Of a stretch of 27,949 nucleotides of DNA, positions 1 to 11,200 are shown piece after piece. The stretch lies in contig LRSR01010986.1 of NCBI GenBank assembly GCA_001579985.1, forward strand, positions 1 to 27,949. The letters run 5' to 3'. The position numbers and the translations under genes were made by a program. Origin of the DNA: Hypsibius dujardini. Its lineage: Eukaryota; Tardigrada; Eutardigrada; Parachela; Hypsibiidae. The notes beneath the pieces are model-generated. The model searched no databases and was not told the origin of the DNA. It worked only from the letters and a program-made list of their open reading frames with translations. The stretch's first letter is position 1, and each line of letters starts with the position of its first letter.

Positions 1-987
1 ACGGCCATGCCGCAGAAGAGGTTGCAGAAGCCCGAGGTTAAGCCGGCGCCGAAACAGGCGAACCCCGCGAACTGCGTGCCACGTCGGTATTGCGGGGAGA
101 GATCGTCCAAGTCCTGCAAATGCAACACTCAGTATATTGAACTGGATCGCACTTACAGAGTTCTTTCGCCTTGCATAATTCTAAGCGAACTATCGAGGCT
201 TCATAGCCGAAGAACAGCACGACATACTGTACCAGATTTTTTTTCAAACGGGCGTTGATGAGGATAGCGATGATGATACCGTAAATGGCCACTGCCTCAC
301 AGAAGATGATGCTGATCAGGTTCTTCGTCTGAATGCGGGGCGCCTTCACACCGGCACCCAGGATGCTACAGCCGGTCGTTAGAATACCCCTATATACATG
401 GGAAACACACGAGGACCGGTAATTTGAGCACGGGAACCGGTCGAGGAGGTCGCGGTTCTTTGTCTTCCTATTCTTCCTATATCATATTAAGAATTTCACA
501 AAGCCTCAATTGAGTCGCAAGACTTAAAAAAACAGTCCTCAGAGATTTTGCTTGACAGGCACTGACGGACTGCAGGTTTCTAATTCTTGCCTGTCTCGAT
601 TGTGATTCTTACCAGGCAGCTCCGACCACCGACAATGCTATGGCCGATGCAATCCCCAGGGATGCGTACATGGAAGGGTCGACATTTTCAATGAGCCTGA
701 AAAGGAATATTCGCATTCTGTCACGATGCGACTGCGATAAATGAAACGATTGGACGCTTACCAGCCAAAATCGATCCTTGTCCCTTGTCCCGATAAGACG
801 TAGTAGACTCCTGTTCAACGCAAAGAGTTCGGTCATGATTGGGATGGCTACGTGAAAGATCGGCGTCTGACTTGTCGAGGTCCATCTTTTGGTGACCGAT
901 GCTCTAGACCTACCGCGCACCAAGAACTACGGTGATCCCAGTCCATAGCAGCAGGACGTAGCAGATGGCATTCCCCGCACTGGCCAT
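1..987 (-). CDS. ATP6V0B: V-type H+-ATPase proteolipid subunit c'' (5' part, continues past left edge)
   Basis: This membrane subunit of the V-ATPase Vo ring carries protons across endomembranes. Five exons join in phase: 987-921, 810-762, 696-613, 389-233 and 113-<1, giving about 156 residues. The protein starts [15 protein letters not shown], a first membrane helix, followed by [16 protein letters not shown] and [11 protein letters not shown]. The family hallmark [12 protein letters not shown] then [12 protein letters not shown] follows; the Glu in FCEA is the proton-carrying residue known in this family. The last exon in the window encodes [22 protein letters not shown], and the final helix is missing off the left edge. 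The first donor (GTGCGC, minus 920) is weak but is the only one that keeps phase. The start ATG lies directly beside a 28-bp minisatellite, which therefore occupies the 5' UTR or promoter. Identity is very sure; the small first two exons are a little less so. Confidence 0.93.
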
Positions 988-990
988 CAG

Positions 991-1187
991 AGGATTCCAC
1001 CTTGGACGACAGAGGTGACGGATCCGACCTCGCACGACAGAGGTGACGGATCCCACCTTGGACGACAGAGGTGACGGATCCCACCTTGGACGACAGAGGT
1101 GACGGATCCCACCTTGGACGACAGAGGTGACGAATCGGACCTCGCACGACAGAGGTGACGGATCCCACCTTGGACGACAGAGGTGGG
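991..1187. repeat. 28-bp minisatellite, 7 copies, next to ATP6V0B start
   Basis: The core GACAGAGGTG recurs at 1008, 1036, 1064, 1092, 1120, 1148 and 1176, an exact 28-bp period. Two unit types exist: those with TTGGAC before the core and those with TCGCAC (copies 2 and 6). Each full unit contains TGACG. A partial unit runs to about 991, four bases from the minus-strand ATG at 987-985. Confidence 0.95.
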
Positions 1188-1700
1188 TGTGGGTATATTA
1201 ATCCCAAATTTATTCAGTATGTTTATATTTCCCGAAGCTTTCGCAACTTTTTCCAACGTTTGATCACAGGATGAACCGTACGGAGAAACGATCCGTGACA
1301 CACATACCAAGTTGAACTCGCAAGTGGAAGAAAAGGGGCATCACAAGCAGTGCGAAATGGATAACTCTATGAACGAGTAGGTCTCTTGGCATAGCAATTT
1401 GTTGTTGCTTTTACAGTACGTAACTAAGCAAAACAATGAACACCGTATTGCTGAGTTAATTTCCATTGGTGGAATGCAGATTGTTCACTGTCACCTTAAC
1501 GCCCAGTTTGTCCAAGAGCGTCTCAGTCCCCGATGTGCAAATAATTGGACAGGTTTTCAACTTTATTCACAGGAGAAGATCTCGCACAGGCTGATTTAAA
1601 AAGCAAAATTGAAAGACTATAAATGACCGTCAAAATAACTCCGACCTAATAATATACCGTTAAAAATTGACCACAACTCCAGACTGATTGACAAAATGTT
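1188..1700. other. intergenic between ATP6V0B and the ceramidase gene
   Basis: No coding exon is recognised here. The stretch holds the 3' UTR of the minus-strand ceramidase-like gene and probably the upstream promoter of ATP6V0B. A short open frame at 1399-1599 (plus) has no family resemblance. Confidence 0.6.
1562..1567 (-). promoter_or_regulatory. poly(A) signal AATAAA of the ceramidase-like gene
   Basis: TTTATT on the plus strand reads AATAAA on the minus strand, about 135 bp after the stop codon at 1701. Confidence 0.55.
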
Positions 1701-4013
1701 CTACCAAGGCCAGCACGGATCCGCGCAGAATCGAATGTAGGTTTCCAGAATACCCGCTTTCACGTTCATCAAGGAAGTATAGACAGTCAGCTTGTTCAGC
1801 ACCGGCTTAGTGTTGAGCACGTTGAAGAGGTTGGCCAAGGTGGCGTTGGCAGCACCCATTTCGTTCATGCACCGCGTAGCAGGTGTGCGACGGTCATCGA
1901 TGAAGAGCGGGGCCTTCCACCGATCGTAATTGGTCTCCAACACGAACCAAGTTCCGTTTTTGGCGTCCAGGTCATGTGTGTCTATGGTCTTCTCGATGGA
2001 TCGCGAAAGCACGGCGCCTTCACCACTGTTCACACCACCTGTGACAACAAAGGAAGAGCTCGATAATTTGACACGTCAGATTACTATGCTGCGATAGGCC
2101 ACTGTGATGATTAGAAAACAATTGACCGAACTCGTGCGACACCTGGAAACAGTTCGTTCGGTACTGCTCCATACAGTTATAAAACAGAACAGCAGAAGTT
2201 GAAGAGCAGGTCGGACAAACAGACAGACGGGCAAACAGACAGGCAGACACACAGGCAGACAGAAAGACAGACAGACAGACAGAAACAGACAGACAGACAG
2301 GTAGGTAGGTAGGTAGACAGAAAGGCAGGCAGAAAAGCAAGGCATTGATGGAAAAACAGACCGGCAGAAGCAGTTTTCGCATGAGTATCCACTCAATCTT
2401 TTTCACGTACCAATAATGAAATAGATGGGACCGATCAGCAGCTTCGACGAAAGAACAGCCTTAGCCTCAGCATAAGTATCCACATTCTCGAAGACATCTC
2501 GCGTCAAAAATCCCATCCAGCTTCCAGTGCGTTGGCCGAGAATCCACTTGAGAATCCCCGACAAGCCTGATCCCTTAACACTGTAGCGTTCGTTGACAGT
2601 CAACGAGAACTTCTGCGGCTTCATGCCAGTAAGAACCCCGATATACCCGGCGAAACTGACCGCCTTGAAAATAGTCTGGTTGTTGCGGGTGAAATCCCCC
2701 GTGACAATCAACGGGCGAAGCTTCTCCGTCAACAGCCAAGTGTCGTTCTGCGTGTCCCAACCCATCAGCAAGCCGAAATCCATATCGCGAGCGTGGTGGA
2801 TTTCACCGGACGGCGTCTCGGCAACGATGGACGTGCAGAAGGCGTTGAATTCGTAGAAGACGTTGTAAAGAAAGATCTCACCGAGGGGGATGTTGGCAGC
2901 CTGAGCGATGCCTTGCATTTCAGCGACCGAATCGGCGGGCAAACCACTCAGCAATTTCGGAAGATCTCTGTTCGGAAAAAAAGGGCGTTGAAATGAAAAT
3001 GAATCAATTGGTAGCGGACCGATTGTAGACGAACAGAAAATAAACTAATATTAAGATCTGGACTTCATTTCGTGTTTAGCTGTGCGCCATTTTAAGCAGA
3101 AATATTGGACTTATCGTATCAGCTCTGAAACGTCGATCATAATGTAATTAAAAAAGAAAAAACATGAAGCACCAACGGCTGAGTGACCAACCCAATTTTA
3201 CTGAAACAATCAATCAACCGCAGGCATGGAATGTCATGCAACCACCACGGTGAGTTGATGCATGAGCAGATCTTCATTATGCCAATCAAGCAATCGAGAC
3301 TCACATGAAATTATCGAAACACAAGCTGACTTCGACAACAATTCAATCAACGAAAGCCCGTATTACTCAATCAATTAATCAACCACAGGCATGGAATGTC
3401 ATGCAATCACCACGGTGAGTTGATACATGAACAGATCGTCACTACGCCAATCAAGCAATCGAGACTCACATGAAATTATCGAAACACAAGCTGACTTCGA
3501 CAACAATTCAATCAACGAAAGCCCGTATTACTCAATCAATTAATCAACCACAGGCAGGGAATGTCATGCAACCACCACGGTGAGTCGATGTATGAGCAGA
3601 TCGTCACTACGCCAATCAAGCAATAGACTCACATGAAATTATCGAAACACAAGCTGACTTCGACAACAATTCAATTCAATCAATCAACCAAAGCCCATTA
3701 CGCAGACACTCCAAAAAATGACTTACTTGTCCACAAGATCGATAATTAATCCCCCGGAGAAAGAGTTGACTAGCTTCTTGATGACGCTAATCAGATCCTT
3801 CATCTCGGCTGCCTTGTCCGCTGCCAGCTGGGCCCAGCGCTTCGCAGGGGGGAGGTCCAAGTTGACTTCATAAGTGGCGATGTCGGTGGGCTTCTCCTTA
3901 GGCGGGTAGAGGCCCTGTCGGCAAGTCTCCGAATACGGCGGTGGAGGGAAATCTCCACTGTTAGCCGCCACAACCGTAAAAAGTAAAAACAGGGCAAAAT
4001 AAGCGACCGCCAT
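1701..4013 (-). CDS. acid ceramidase / N-acylethanolamine acid amidase-like hydrolase
   Basis: This is a lysosomal Ntn-type amidase of the ASAH1/NAAA family, which cleaves the amide bond of ceramides or N-acylethanolamines. Three exons join in phase: 4013-3727, 2967-2411 and 2038-1701, giving 393 aa, close to the 395 aa of human ASAH1. An in-frame ATG at 4061 would give 409 aa. I prefer 4013 because MAVAYFALFLLFTVVAANS then forms a clean signal peptide. The family nucleophile is seen in NAFCTSIVAE (Cys about 140), which becomes the N-terminus of the beta chain after self-cleavage. Other family blocks are IHHARDMDFG, FAGYIGVLTGM, WFVLETNYDRW and the DDRR motif. Both introns hold repeats: CAGA-rich DNA in 2039-2410 and a 165-bp array in 2968-3726. 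Whether it is a ceramidase or an NAAA cannot be settled from sequence alone. Confidence 0.93.
2214..2335. repeat. imperfect (CAGA)n / GTAG microsatellite in intron
   Basis: Runs of CAGACAGA with interruptions are followed by GTAGGTAGGTAG. The tract sits inside ceramidase intron 2 and produces spurious Cys/Val/Leu-rich open frames on the minus strand. Confidence 0.9.
3208..3705. repeat. 165-bp tandem repeat, 3 copies, in ceramidase intron 1
   Basis: The marker CAGGCATGGAATGTCATGCA starts at 3221 and 3386, and its variant (CAGGCAGGGA) at 3551, an exact 165-bp period. Copies are more than 90% alike by eye. The third has lost two bases (CAATAGACTC for CAATCGAGACTC-type sequence) and ends in extra AATTCAATTCAATC. 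Each copy contains CACGGTGAGT on the plus strand, which is antisense to the gene. Confidence 0.95.
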
Positions 4014-4676
4014 GATTGCTGAAGCAAGCAGTAAGAAGGTGGCAGAAAGCGAGTGGCCCAAGAGGAGGTTTTTCCTGCGGAGTTTTATCTAGTTTTGATG
4101 CTAAAAGAATTTCGTTTGGTAGATCGGTCATGCATCACGTCATGAGACAAGGTGCTGCTGGAATTGCCTCTGCTTATCAGATCTAAACTTTGACAGATTA
4201 ACAGCTTCAAATAATGTCGATGACTTGTCAAAATTACCAGACTTCATGCCAAAACAATAAGAAAGTAACTTAGCAATTTGTTATCAATGGAACGCGACGA
4301 CTGTTCCTCTGTTCGTTTAATATACGACTGGCAATTTGGCAATTTAGCGCTAAACCATCCAGCTGTTAACTCCGAACGACGCCGCGCTTGAGACACCCGT
4401 TCCTTATATTTAAGCGGTCCATTACATTGCTATTTACATTTTTCCACCGGAAAAATTTTCTTACTTTCGTCACTCCGAGTTCCAGCATCTGAATTTCCAT
4501 CCAGGATTGTACCAGTTGTCATTCCCCGTACGGTTCGTATTCACAGCTTTGCATCAGAAAACGTTGATGATCCTCACTCAGTGGGCTGAGCTTGTGTTAA
4601 TTTTAGGTGGAGCGGAAGCCAAGGGAATTCTACAACAATTGTAGACGTTCTTTTTTCTCTCCTCTTCCGACAATTA
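4014..4676. promoter_or_regulatory. divergent promoter region between ceramidase-like and LAP1-like genes
   Basis: The two genes start back to back, about 660 bp apart, so this interval must hold both promoters and 5' UTRs. No clear TATA box or other element stands out by eye. Apart from the optional 16-codon N-terminal extension (4061-4014) of the ceramidase gene, no coding content is seen. Confidence 0.6.
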
Positions 4677-7433
4677 ATGCCGGCTTCAAAACTCGGTAGG
4701 AAGTCTCTTTCGGAGTACGGCTCCATTATGTCGGAGTCCTCACCCGACAAGGAGCACAGCAGCACACCACGCAGCGTCCATTTCGAGGAGACCGTCAGCA
4801 GTTTCGACTCATCAACCAATCAAGCAACCAATCAAGCAAGCGCTGCCGCCAGCAGAAGCCCTCTCGCCAGTCGCCTCCGGTCTGCGTCACCGCGCAAATC
4901 CCCGCCCGGCAAACTCTACCCCGACATCGACGTCAACCGCCCGTACGATTCCTCCCATTTTAAATATACCGCAAATCTTTATCCCCAACTTGACAGGAAC
5001 GCCCACTCAACGGAATACGACCAGGAGGATGATGATGATGCGACAATCGACCAATCAACCGAATACGTCTATCACAAGGAACTGGGTGAAAACGTCATTT
5101 ATGAGTCTACACGCCCGGTTGCCCCAGTACGCCAACGTCGTGGGCAAGGCGACGGATTGGAACGTGGACGCACCACCAAGCCGTTGGTGCGAAATGTTCA
5201 CTTGCCGGTGAAGATTTCTCAGCCGAGTCAGACTCCGATGTGGATTCTCATCGGGTTCTTAACGCTCTTGACGTGCGTGCTGATCTACGTCGCATGGAAA
5301 TCTATGGAGGAGAATATGACAGCGGATCAGATTGCCTTGAGGGATTTTGAGCGAAACTTTACAAAGTTCAATCAAAATTACAACCAGGAAATCCACAAGG
5401 ACAGTATGCGGCTCCTTCACAGCGCTCTCCGTAATCACGTCAAAGTGGCCTCGAATACCGACAGAGGAAACCAGTATCCCACTTGCATCCTGTTGGCCGC
5501 AGATAAAGCCAGTGGCGCTGGTACCTTGAACTGCTTGGCCAACGACATTGCCCGCATGATCCCGGCGACGGGGAATGTCGACCCCGCACACAATGTTCAT
5601 GTCGTCGATTTGACGGTGCGAAAATTCAACCACAAGAACCCTGATGAGGAGGATTTGCGAAGTCGCGTCCATCACGGCATCAACCAGGGCTTGAATGAAG
5701 GCGCGAAGGTGATTGTCTTCCGGAATATTGAGGCGCTGGTGCCGGACGATATGCCGCTGATGAATTTGTAAGTTGACCAATCCTGAAGATGATGATCAAT
5801 CAATCAAGCGATCAGCGGGTCGCACCTTGACTGCTAACAACAGAGAATTCAGTTCAGTTCAGTTCAGGTGGCGATTTCTGTTCTGGTAAATGAGTTTTCT
5901 TCTCTCTGATTTAGAGCCCTGCAAACCGCACCGCAGCCCGCACCGCACCGCCGCAGCCCGCGCGGCGGGCTGCGGTGCGGGCCGCGGTTTCCATCTTCGC
6001 GGTTGCGGTTTAACTTTTCAAATCCGCCGCAAACCGCACTTGCCGCTTTTCTGATACCATAAATAGATATTAGAGAAGTTGAAGCAACACGCGTAAGAGT
6101 AAGCGTAAAGAAATTGATCAAATGAAATCGTGCGCGGGCGTGGCTAAACTTACCTCTTACGCCGCATGCGTTACCCCCGTCGTAAGGAGCAGTGGGCCTT
6201 ACGCGGCGACTTAAGCATGGTGTAAGGACAATTCAGTATACTTAACCCTGGTCAATTTACTGGAATTTGACTCAAAATTCTAAGCAATAGTAGCAACTAG
6301 CCATCTGGGTTGTAGAAAACGATGAACTCAACTGAAATAGAAAATTTAGAGGCCGATTTTTGTGGCGCACCAAATGACGAAAAGCTACAGTTTGATTTAA
6401 TTTGATTTTGAAAGTCATTTGATTTCTTATCACTCCTTTTTGCCATGAAACATAATTTGATTTGATTTGATTTGAATTTGAGATTTAAAATTTGACATTA
6501 GACATTTGATGCCATCCCTAAGCAGAAGGGATTTGTACTTCATGATAGGAAACAGAGACACGAGAAAAAGAAATCTAATGATGGAATTGCAGAAATATTC
6601 GGTTATACGAGCTGGTATTTTCCAAAAATGACGCAGAATTCAAGGAGAGCATTGCTTAAGGTTACCTTACGTTAACGCTACGCCGACTGCTTCAACCTGT
6701 CCTCCGTAGACCAAGCGTACACTTTTCATACGCTACTCTTACGCCGAAAATGCTTCAACCTCTCTATTGCAATCAATCAATTCTCCATTATCGCACAGAG
6801 GCAGGCGCAATAGAGCCATCTGTTTGTTTACGTATTGAAAATACGTACATGACGTATACGTATGTACGTAAATGCGTACGTATGTACAATTTGTTTACGT
6901 ATTGAACATTTTCTTAGGTTCTAAAATTGGCGGTGCGGTTTGCGGTTTGAGGGTGCCAGCCCGCGGGCTGCGGCGGTGCGGTTTTAAAGGTTGCCTGCGG
7001 TGCGGTGCGGGCCGCGGTTTAGAAAATAGGCCGCGGTGCGGGCTGCGGTTCAATTTTTCCTAACCGCGCAGGGCTCTACTCTGATTAGTCCGTTTCTGAC
7101 CGTTCAATTGTTTCATGCAGATTTTACTCATACTGTGACGGAGAGTATCCAACTTTTCCAAAGACCCTCTGGATCTTGACGCTGGGTACGGAAAATCTGC
7201 CCGTGTTGAAAGCAGGAAATTTCGCAGCGGAGGAGAACGTGGCGCGATCCATGTCGGGCAAGGTGGAGAAGTACTTGGAGGACATTCTGGAGGGCGTGCC
7301 GGCGGAGAAGAAAGTGCCGATCGGGAATGCGGACAAGCGGACGCGGAATCCCATCCTGACGAGGATTGCCAATTACATTGTGCCGATTTTGAACGTGGGA
7401 CGGACGCTGGATACTTGTGCGGCTACATTTTGA
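4677..7433 (+). CDS. TOR1AIP: torsin-1A-interacting protein-like (LAP1/LULL1 family) membrane protein
   Basis: LAP1/LULL1 proteins sit in the inner nuclear membrane or ER. Their lumenal domain binds Torsin ATPases and switches on their ATPase activity. Two exons join in phase 2: 4677-5767 and 7121-7433, giving 467 aa. Residues 1-185 are charged, Ser/Pro/Arg-rich and low in complexity, as expected for the nucleoplasmic or cytosolic tail. One membrane helix follows at about 188-208 (MWILIGFLTLLTCVLIYVAW). The rest is the lumenal domain, with CILLAADKASGAGTLNCLANDIA, VIVFRNIEALVPDDMPLMN and, across the splice, FYSYCDGEYPTFPKTLWILTL, all in the order seen in the family. The single intron (5768-7120) is mostly a transposon. 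The symbol marks the family; LAP1 and LULL1 cannot be told apart here. Confidence 0.85.
5904..7086. mobile_element. non-autonomous hAT-like DNA transposon in the LAP1-like intron
   Basis: The element spans 5912-7078 (1167 bp). It begins TAGAGCCCTGC and ends GCAGGGCTCTA, a perfect 11-bp terminal inverted repeat. It is flanked by identical 8-bp direct repeats CTCTGATT at 5904-5911 and 7079-7086, the duplication length typical of hAT transposases. Both ends carry clustered GC-rich subterminal motifs (CCGCACCGC on the left, GCGGTGCGG on the right), like hAT transposase-binding sites. The interior is AT-rich and holds no transposase frame, so it must have been moved in trans. Confidence 0.9.
6071..6766. 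mobile_element. nested inverted-repeat element inside the hAT-like element
   Basis: TAGAGAAGTTGAAGCA at 6071 mirrors TGCTTCAACCTCTCTA at 6751-6766, with further matching sequence inward (CGTAAGAGTAAGCG against CGCTACTCTTACG). No 8-bp flanking duplication is seen. A TA at each edge would fit a TA-targeting MITE. It may instead be an inner palindrome of the host element. The interior holds TTTGATTTGA-type low complexity around 6440-6480. Confidence 0.55.
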
Positions 7434-7645
7434 TCCCTTTGGTCTCTTTTATTGTCAGTCTCTTTTATTGTCAGTCTCGTTTTTAGAATCCCTGCTACGT
7501 CACTGAACGTCAGCCACATCTTGTTCCCCTGATAGCGAATTCACCTTGAGTTTGCCGCAGCTCTCCTATCCTACATCCCATCCCCTGAATTCATTGATAA
7601 TCTATGTAATTCAAGATGGAAGCGAGCTGCAACTGTTTTTTGAAG

Positions 7646-7967
7646 TACACACGTGACAAAAACCTCAGGCCGATTGAATTAAAGCCAACTTTTTACCTGC
7701 ACCAAGCAAAATGGGGTGGTCGGAGTTAAAGCCATTTTGGCCAATGTATGTAGCTGTTTTTTTTACCACTGCTGACCACGCAGTCGATCGATGAATTGAC
7801 TTCGAATTATTTTGGTGATCTGGTGGTAAATCAATGAATCAAGCAATGTGAGAAAAAGCTGTACGCATTGGCCAAAACTGGCTCAAACTCCGACCACCCC
7901 ATTTTGCTGGGCGCAGGTAAGAAGTTGGCTTTAATTCGGTCGGCCTGAGGTTTCTGCCACGTGTGTA
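7646..7967. mobile_element. palindromic MITE, TA-flanked, about 320 bp
   Basis: Left end TACACACGTGACAAAAACCT is mirrored by the right end (CTGCCACGTGTGTA, ending at 7967). Arms of about 110 bp (to ~7758 and from ~7853) pair through AAAATGGGGTGGTCGGAG and its complement, around a centre of about 95 bp. TA on both sides suits a Tc1/mariner-type target duplication. A degraded relative lies at 20638-20750. Confidence 0.82.
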
Positions 7968-7975
7968 TAATGCTT

Positions 7976-7981
7976 TTTATT
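7976..7981 (-). promoter_or_regulatory. poly(A) signal AATAAA for MFSD6-like A
   Basis: TTTATT on the plus strand reads AATAAA on the minus strand, about 230 bp after the stop at 8212 and just outside the MITE. Confidence 0.5.
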
Positions 7982-8211
7982 GCTCTTCCAACCGAGTTTC
8001 AAACAATATAAAATTCTAGCATCGGACTACGTTTTACCGTTTTCCATCCTGACGACATGAATCCATGATCAGGTATCATTGTGGATCAAAGCCCAAGATC
8101 TCCACTAAATGCACTATTTTAGAATCACGTAAATCTCAGACAGAGCAGTAGATCGCAGCTCGCTAACAATACTGGTGCATCCGCCGGGTCCTCTCCGGGT
8201 CTCTCTCTCTC

Positions 8212-11200
8212 TCATCTGTAAACTACGACCAATTCCGACACAGGTCGTGAGCCGTAGACGTAGATCGGATCGACAAATGCATCGTCCAGTTCCGCAATCG
8301 GTGAAGCCTTTTCCCGGTAAAGGATTTCCGTTTCGTCCGGAAAGTAGTCCGAGCTGCGAGCGGAGGATGCTGCTTGGGCCGCTTGTAGCTGCAGGAGTGT
8401 TGGTCGCGGACCCGACGACACGACCTGCACAGCCTCAACTGTAATCAAACAACCGGATGATATTATTATAAATGAATTTAGTGGGAATTTTACATTTTCG
8501 TATCGGTCATGTCACGGTCACGAGGCGTTGTGACATTCGACCTTGACTTCAGTTACAAGCTCATACTCTACAGCCTGAGACCTTTCTTACAAGGGAACGA
8601 TCACCAGTGCAAATCTCCGATCGTGACCAAACTTTTTTTTTGAATACAATGTCCCCTAACAGGATTTTAAAAAATATGACTCGCGGCAAAGAGTTCCCCG
8701 TTCAACGGGGAGAAATTCGGGAAGATCTCAATTGGCGCAAGTACATTGGAATAGTCGAGCGCTTGATTGAATGATTGAATAAGCGCTTGATTGACGGCAC
8801 GTAACGACACGTACAAAAACATGTGCTGTGCGTGTGTGCTATGCTGGTTGCGTACTCAAGTACAAAGCAGTTCAGTACTAATAAAGTATTTTTGGGACAA
8901 TTTTGTTTAACAAAATTGGACAAAAAACAACAATTTTTGAAGTAGCTAAGGCCAGATTTTAATATAAGAAATAAAAATATGCGTGTTTTGCCTTATTGTT
9001 CCCAAAAAAGCATCTATATTTCTTATAAATTAAAATCTGGCTTTAGCTACTTTAAAAATTCTTTTGTTTTTTGTCCAAGTTTGTTAAAAAAAATTGTCCG
9101 AAAAATACTGCAGTAGTACTGAACTGCATTGTACTTGAGTATACAACCAGCACAGCACACACGCACAGCATACACGCACAGCGCAGCACATGTTTTTGTA
9201 CGTGCCGTTACGTGCCGTCAATCAAGAGCTTATTCAATCATTCAATCAAGCGCTCAGGACTATTGCAATGTACGTGCGCCAATTGAGATCTTCCCGAATT
9301 TCTCCCCGTTGAACGGGGAACTCTTTGCCGCGAGTCATATTTTTTAAAATCCTGTTAGGGGACATGGTATTCAAGAAAAAAGTTTGGTCACGATCGGAGA
9401 TTTGCACTGGTGATTGTTCCCTTGTTAGATTGCATAACAGATCTTTGACATATCCGGTGATTCGTGTGGGAACCATGTTTCTTTGGCACGCGAACACTTC
9501 GCGTTAGCAAAAGACACGCCCACTACTTGTCCCTATATAAGCACTCGATTTGGGCATGGGCCAATTATTATCAGCGTTCTCTAGTCTTTGCTGCTGAATT
9601 CTCTGGAGTCGTTCCGAACCGATAAATGACACATCATTCCATCTTCCCGTTTTAGTACATGATGCATACAGTACGGAGTTGATTAAGTTCACCTGATCCA
9701 GGAACGGACAGGTGACAGTCATTTCTGTGCCCTTACCTGGTGCGGGGATAGGCTTTGTCTTCCGCAGCCAAAAGAGATGCAAGAGGAAATAGATTACGGC
9801 GATGCTGAGGTAGGCCACGGCAAAAATTCGCATGGAGACTCGATGGCCGTGCGTGGATATGGTGTGGCCACCGATCAGCGGACCCAAACCGAACCCTGAA
9901 AAGGTTTTCATCTCACATTGGCAGGCTTTGAATTGGGGAGAGTAAACGGAGGACACGGACATACCGATTCCGAATGTGGCGGCGGTTATAATGGACTGTA
10001 GTGTTAGGACATAGCCCGGCGCCATGAGTCGACTGAAGTGTGGAGGAACGACGAAAATGATGGCGATCGAGATGGCCGTCAGAATTTCGATCGGCAGGTA
10101 CAGGTTGACATCGTACAGGTAGGAGTAGGCCAAGAAGCGGAATCCGGTGGACAGAAGGACGATTACGAGTAGATTTCCGTAACCGATTAAAGCTAGAATG
10201 AGAAACTATGTGCATCCTCACGAACAACTTCTTCGATAAGAAAAAGTGCTTTACATTATATATAAAAGATGTAAAGTCAGTCAGATTTAGTATGTGGAGG
10301 GACTTACAAATCAGCCGAGGCGCGATGAGGGCGAACAGCGGTATGGCCAGGAGGAAAGCGAGCGCAACACCGGCACCCATGACAATTTTCCTCATGAAAA
10401 GATCGGCCTCCAGGAACCAGAACAGAAAACTAAAACACAGTTGAGTCGTGAGATCGAACCAAGGTAAGCGAAAGATCAATTCACGGGTAGTATCAGAACC
10501 GGATGTCAGATCCCATGCTCGCAACTAAACTGGCATCGGACATCACCCTTCTGTCAGACTTTAGCTATGTTGGGACCCTGTCTGTACCTAATGAATACAT
10601 GTCTGCCTATGTCTATGCACCATGTCTGTGTCTATGTCTGTGTGTCTATTTATGTCTGTGTCTATCTATGTCTGTGTCCATGTATGTCTGTGTCTGTGTA
10701 TGTCTGTGTCTATGTATGTCTGTGTCTATGTATGTCTGTGTCTATGTATGTCTGTGTCTTTGTATGTCTGTGTCTTTGTATGTCTGTGTCTGTGATTTAT
10801 TAGAAAGTGCCTTCCAAGGCCTACAGTGTATACGAGTGTACAGTTTCGTCTGGCTCAAGCCGATTACATTACTCGTACCTGGCGAAATAACCGAGGGCAA
10901 CACCAATTAGTAGCATGACCAAAATCACGGCAATGGCTTGCGGGCTTCGAAGAACTTTGCCGACATTCCTCCAGACGGGTATTCTTGGACTGCTCGACGG
11001 CAACGACATACACAGCACCACCAGCGCGGCTATGGCATTGAGCCCCCCGAAAATGAAGAAGGCCGGGTAGAAGTCCCAGGGATTTGATTCACGATCATAA
11101 CGATGAGCGTCGTCCGTCAGTACGTCTCCCAGCATTGAGACGATGGGAAACACCACAAACCCGATCGCGGGTAATAAGCGATGCGAGCTGAATTTGCCGC

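Larger units (their letters stand above)
7434..8211. other. convergent 3' intergenic region
   Basis: This lies between the stop of the plus-strand LAP1-like gene and the stop of the minus-strand MFSD6-like A gene. It holds both 3' UTRs, a perfect 16-bp x2 duplication (TCTCTTTTATTGTCAG at 7443 and 7459) and a palindromic MITE. No gene is seen. Confidence 0.7.

Noticed and set aside
5864-6121. Short frames with CG-rich repeats (RCGAGCGAV type)
   Set aside because: They arise from the GCGGTGCGG subterminal motifs of the hAT-like element.
8702-9497. Near-identical frames on opposite strands (MSNFVKQNCPKNT and MSKFVKKNCPKNT)
   Set aside because: They are the two arms of the foldback element read in opposite directions, with no known domain.
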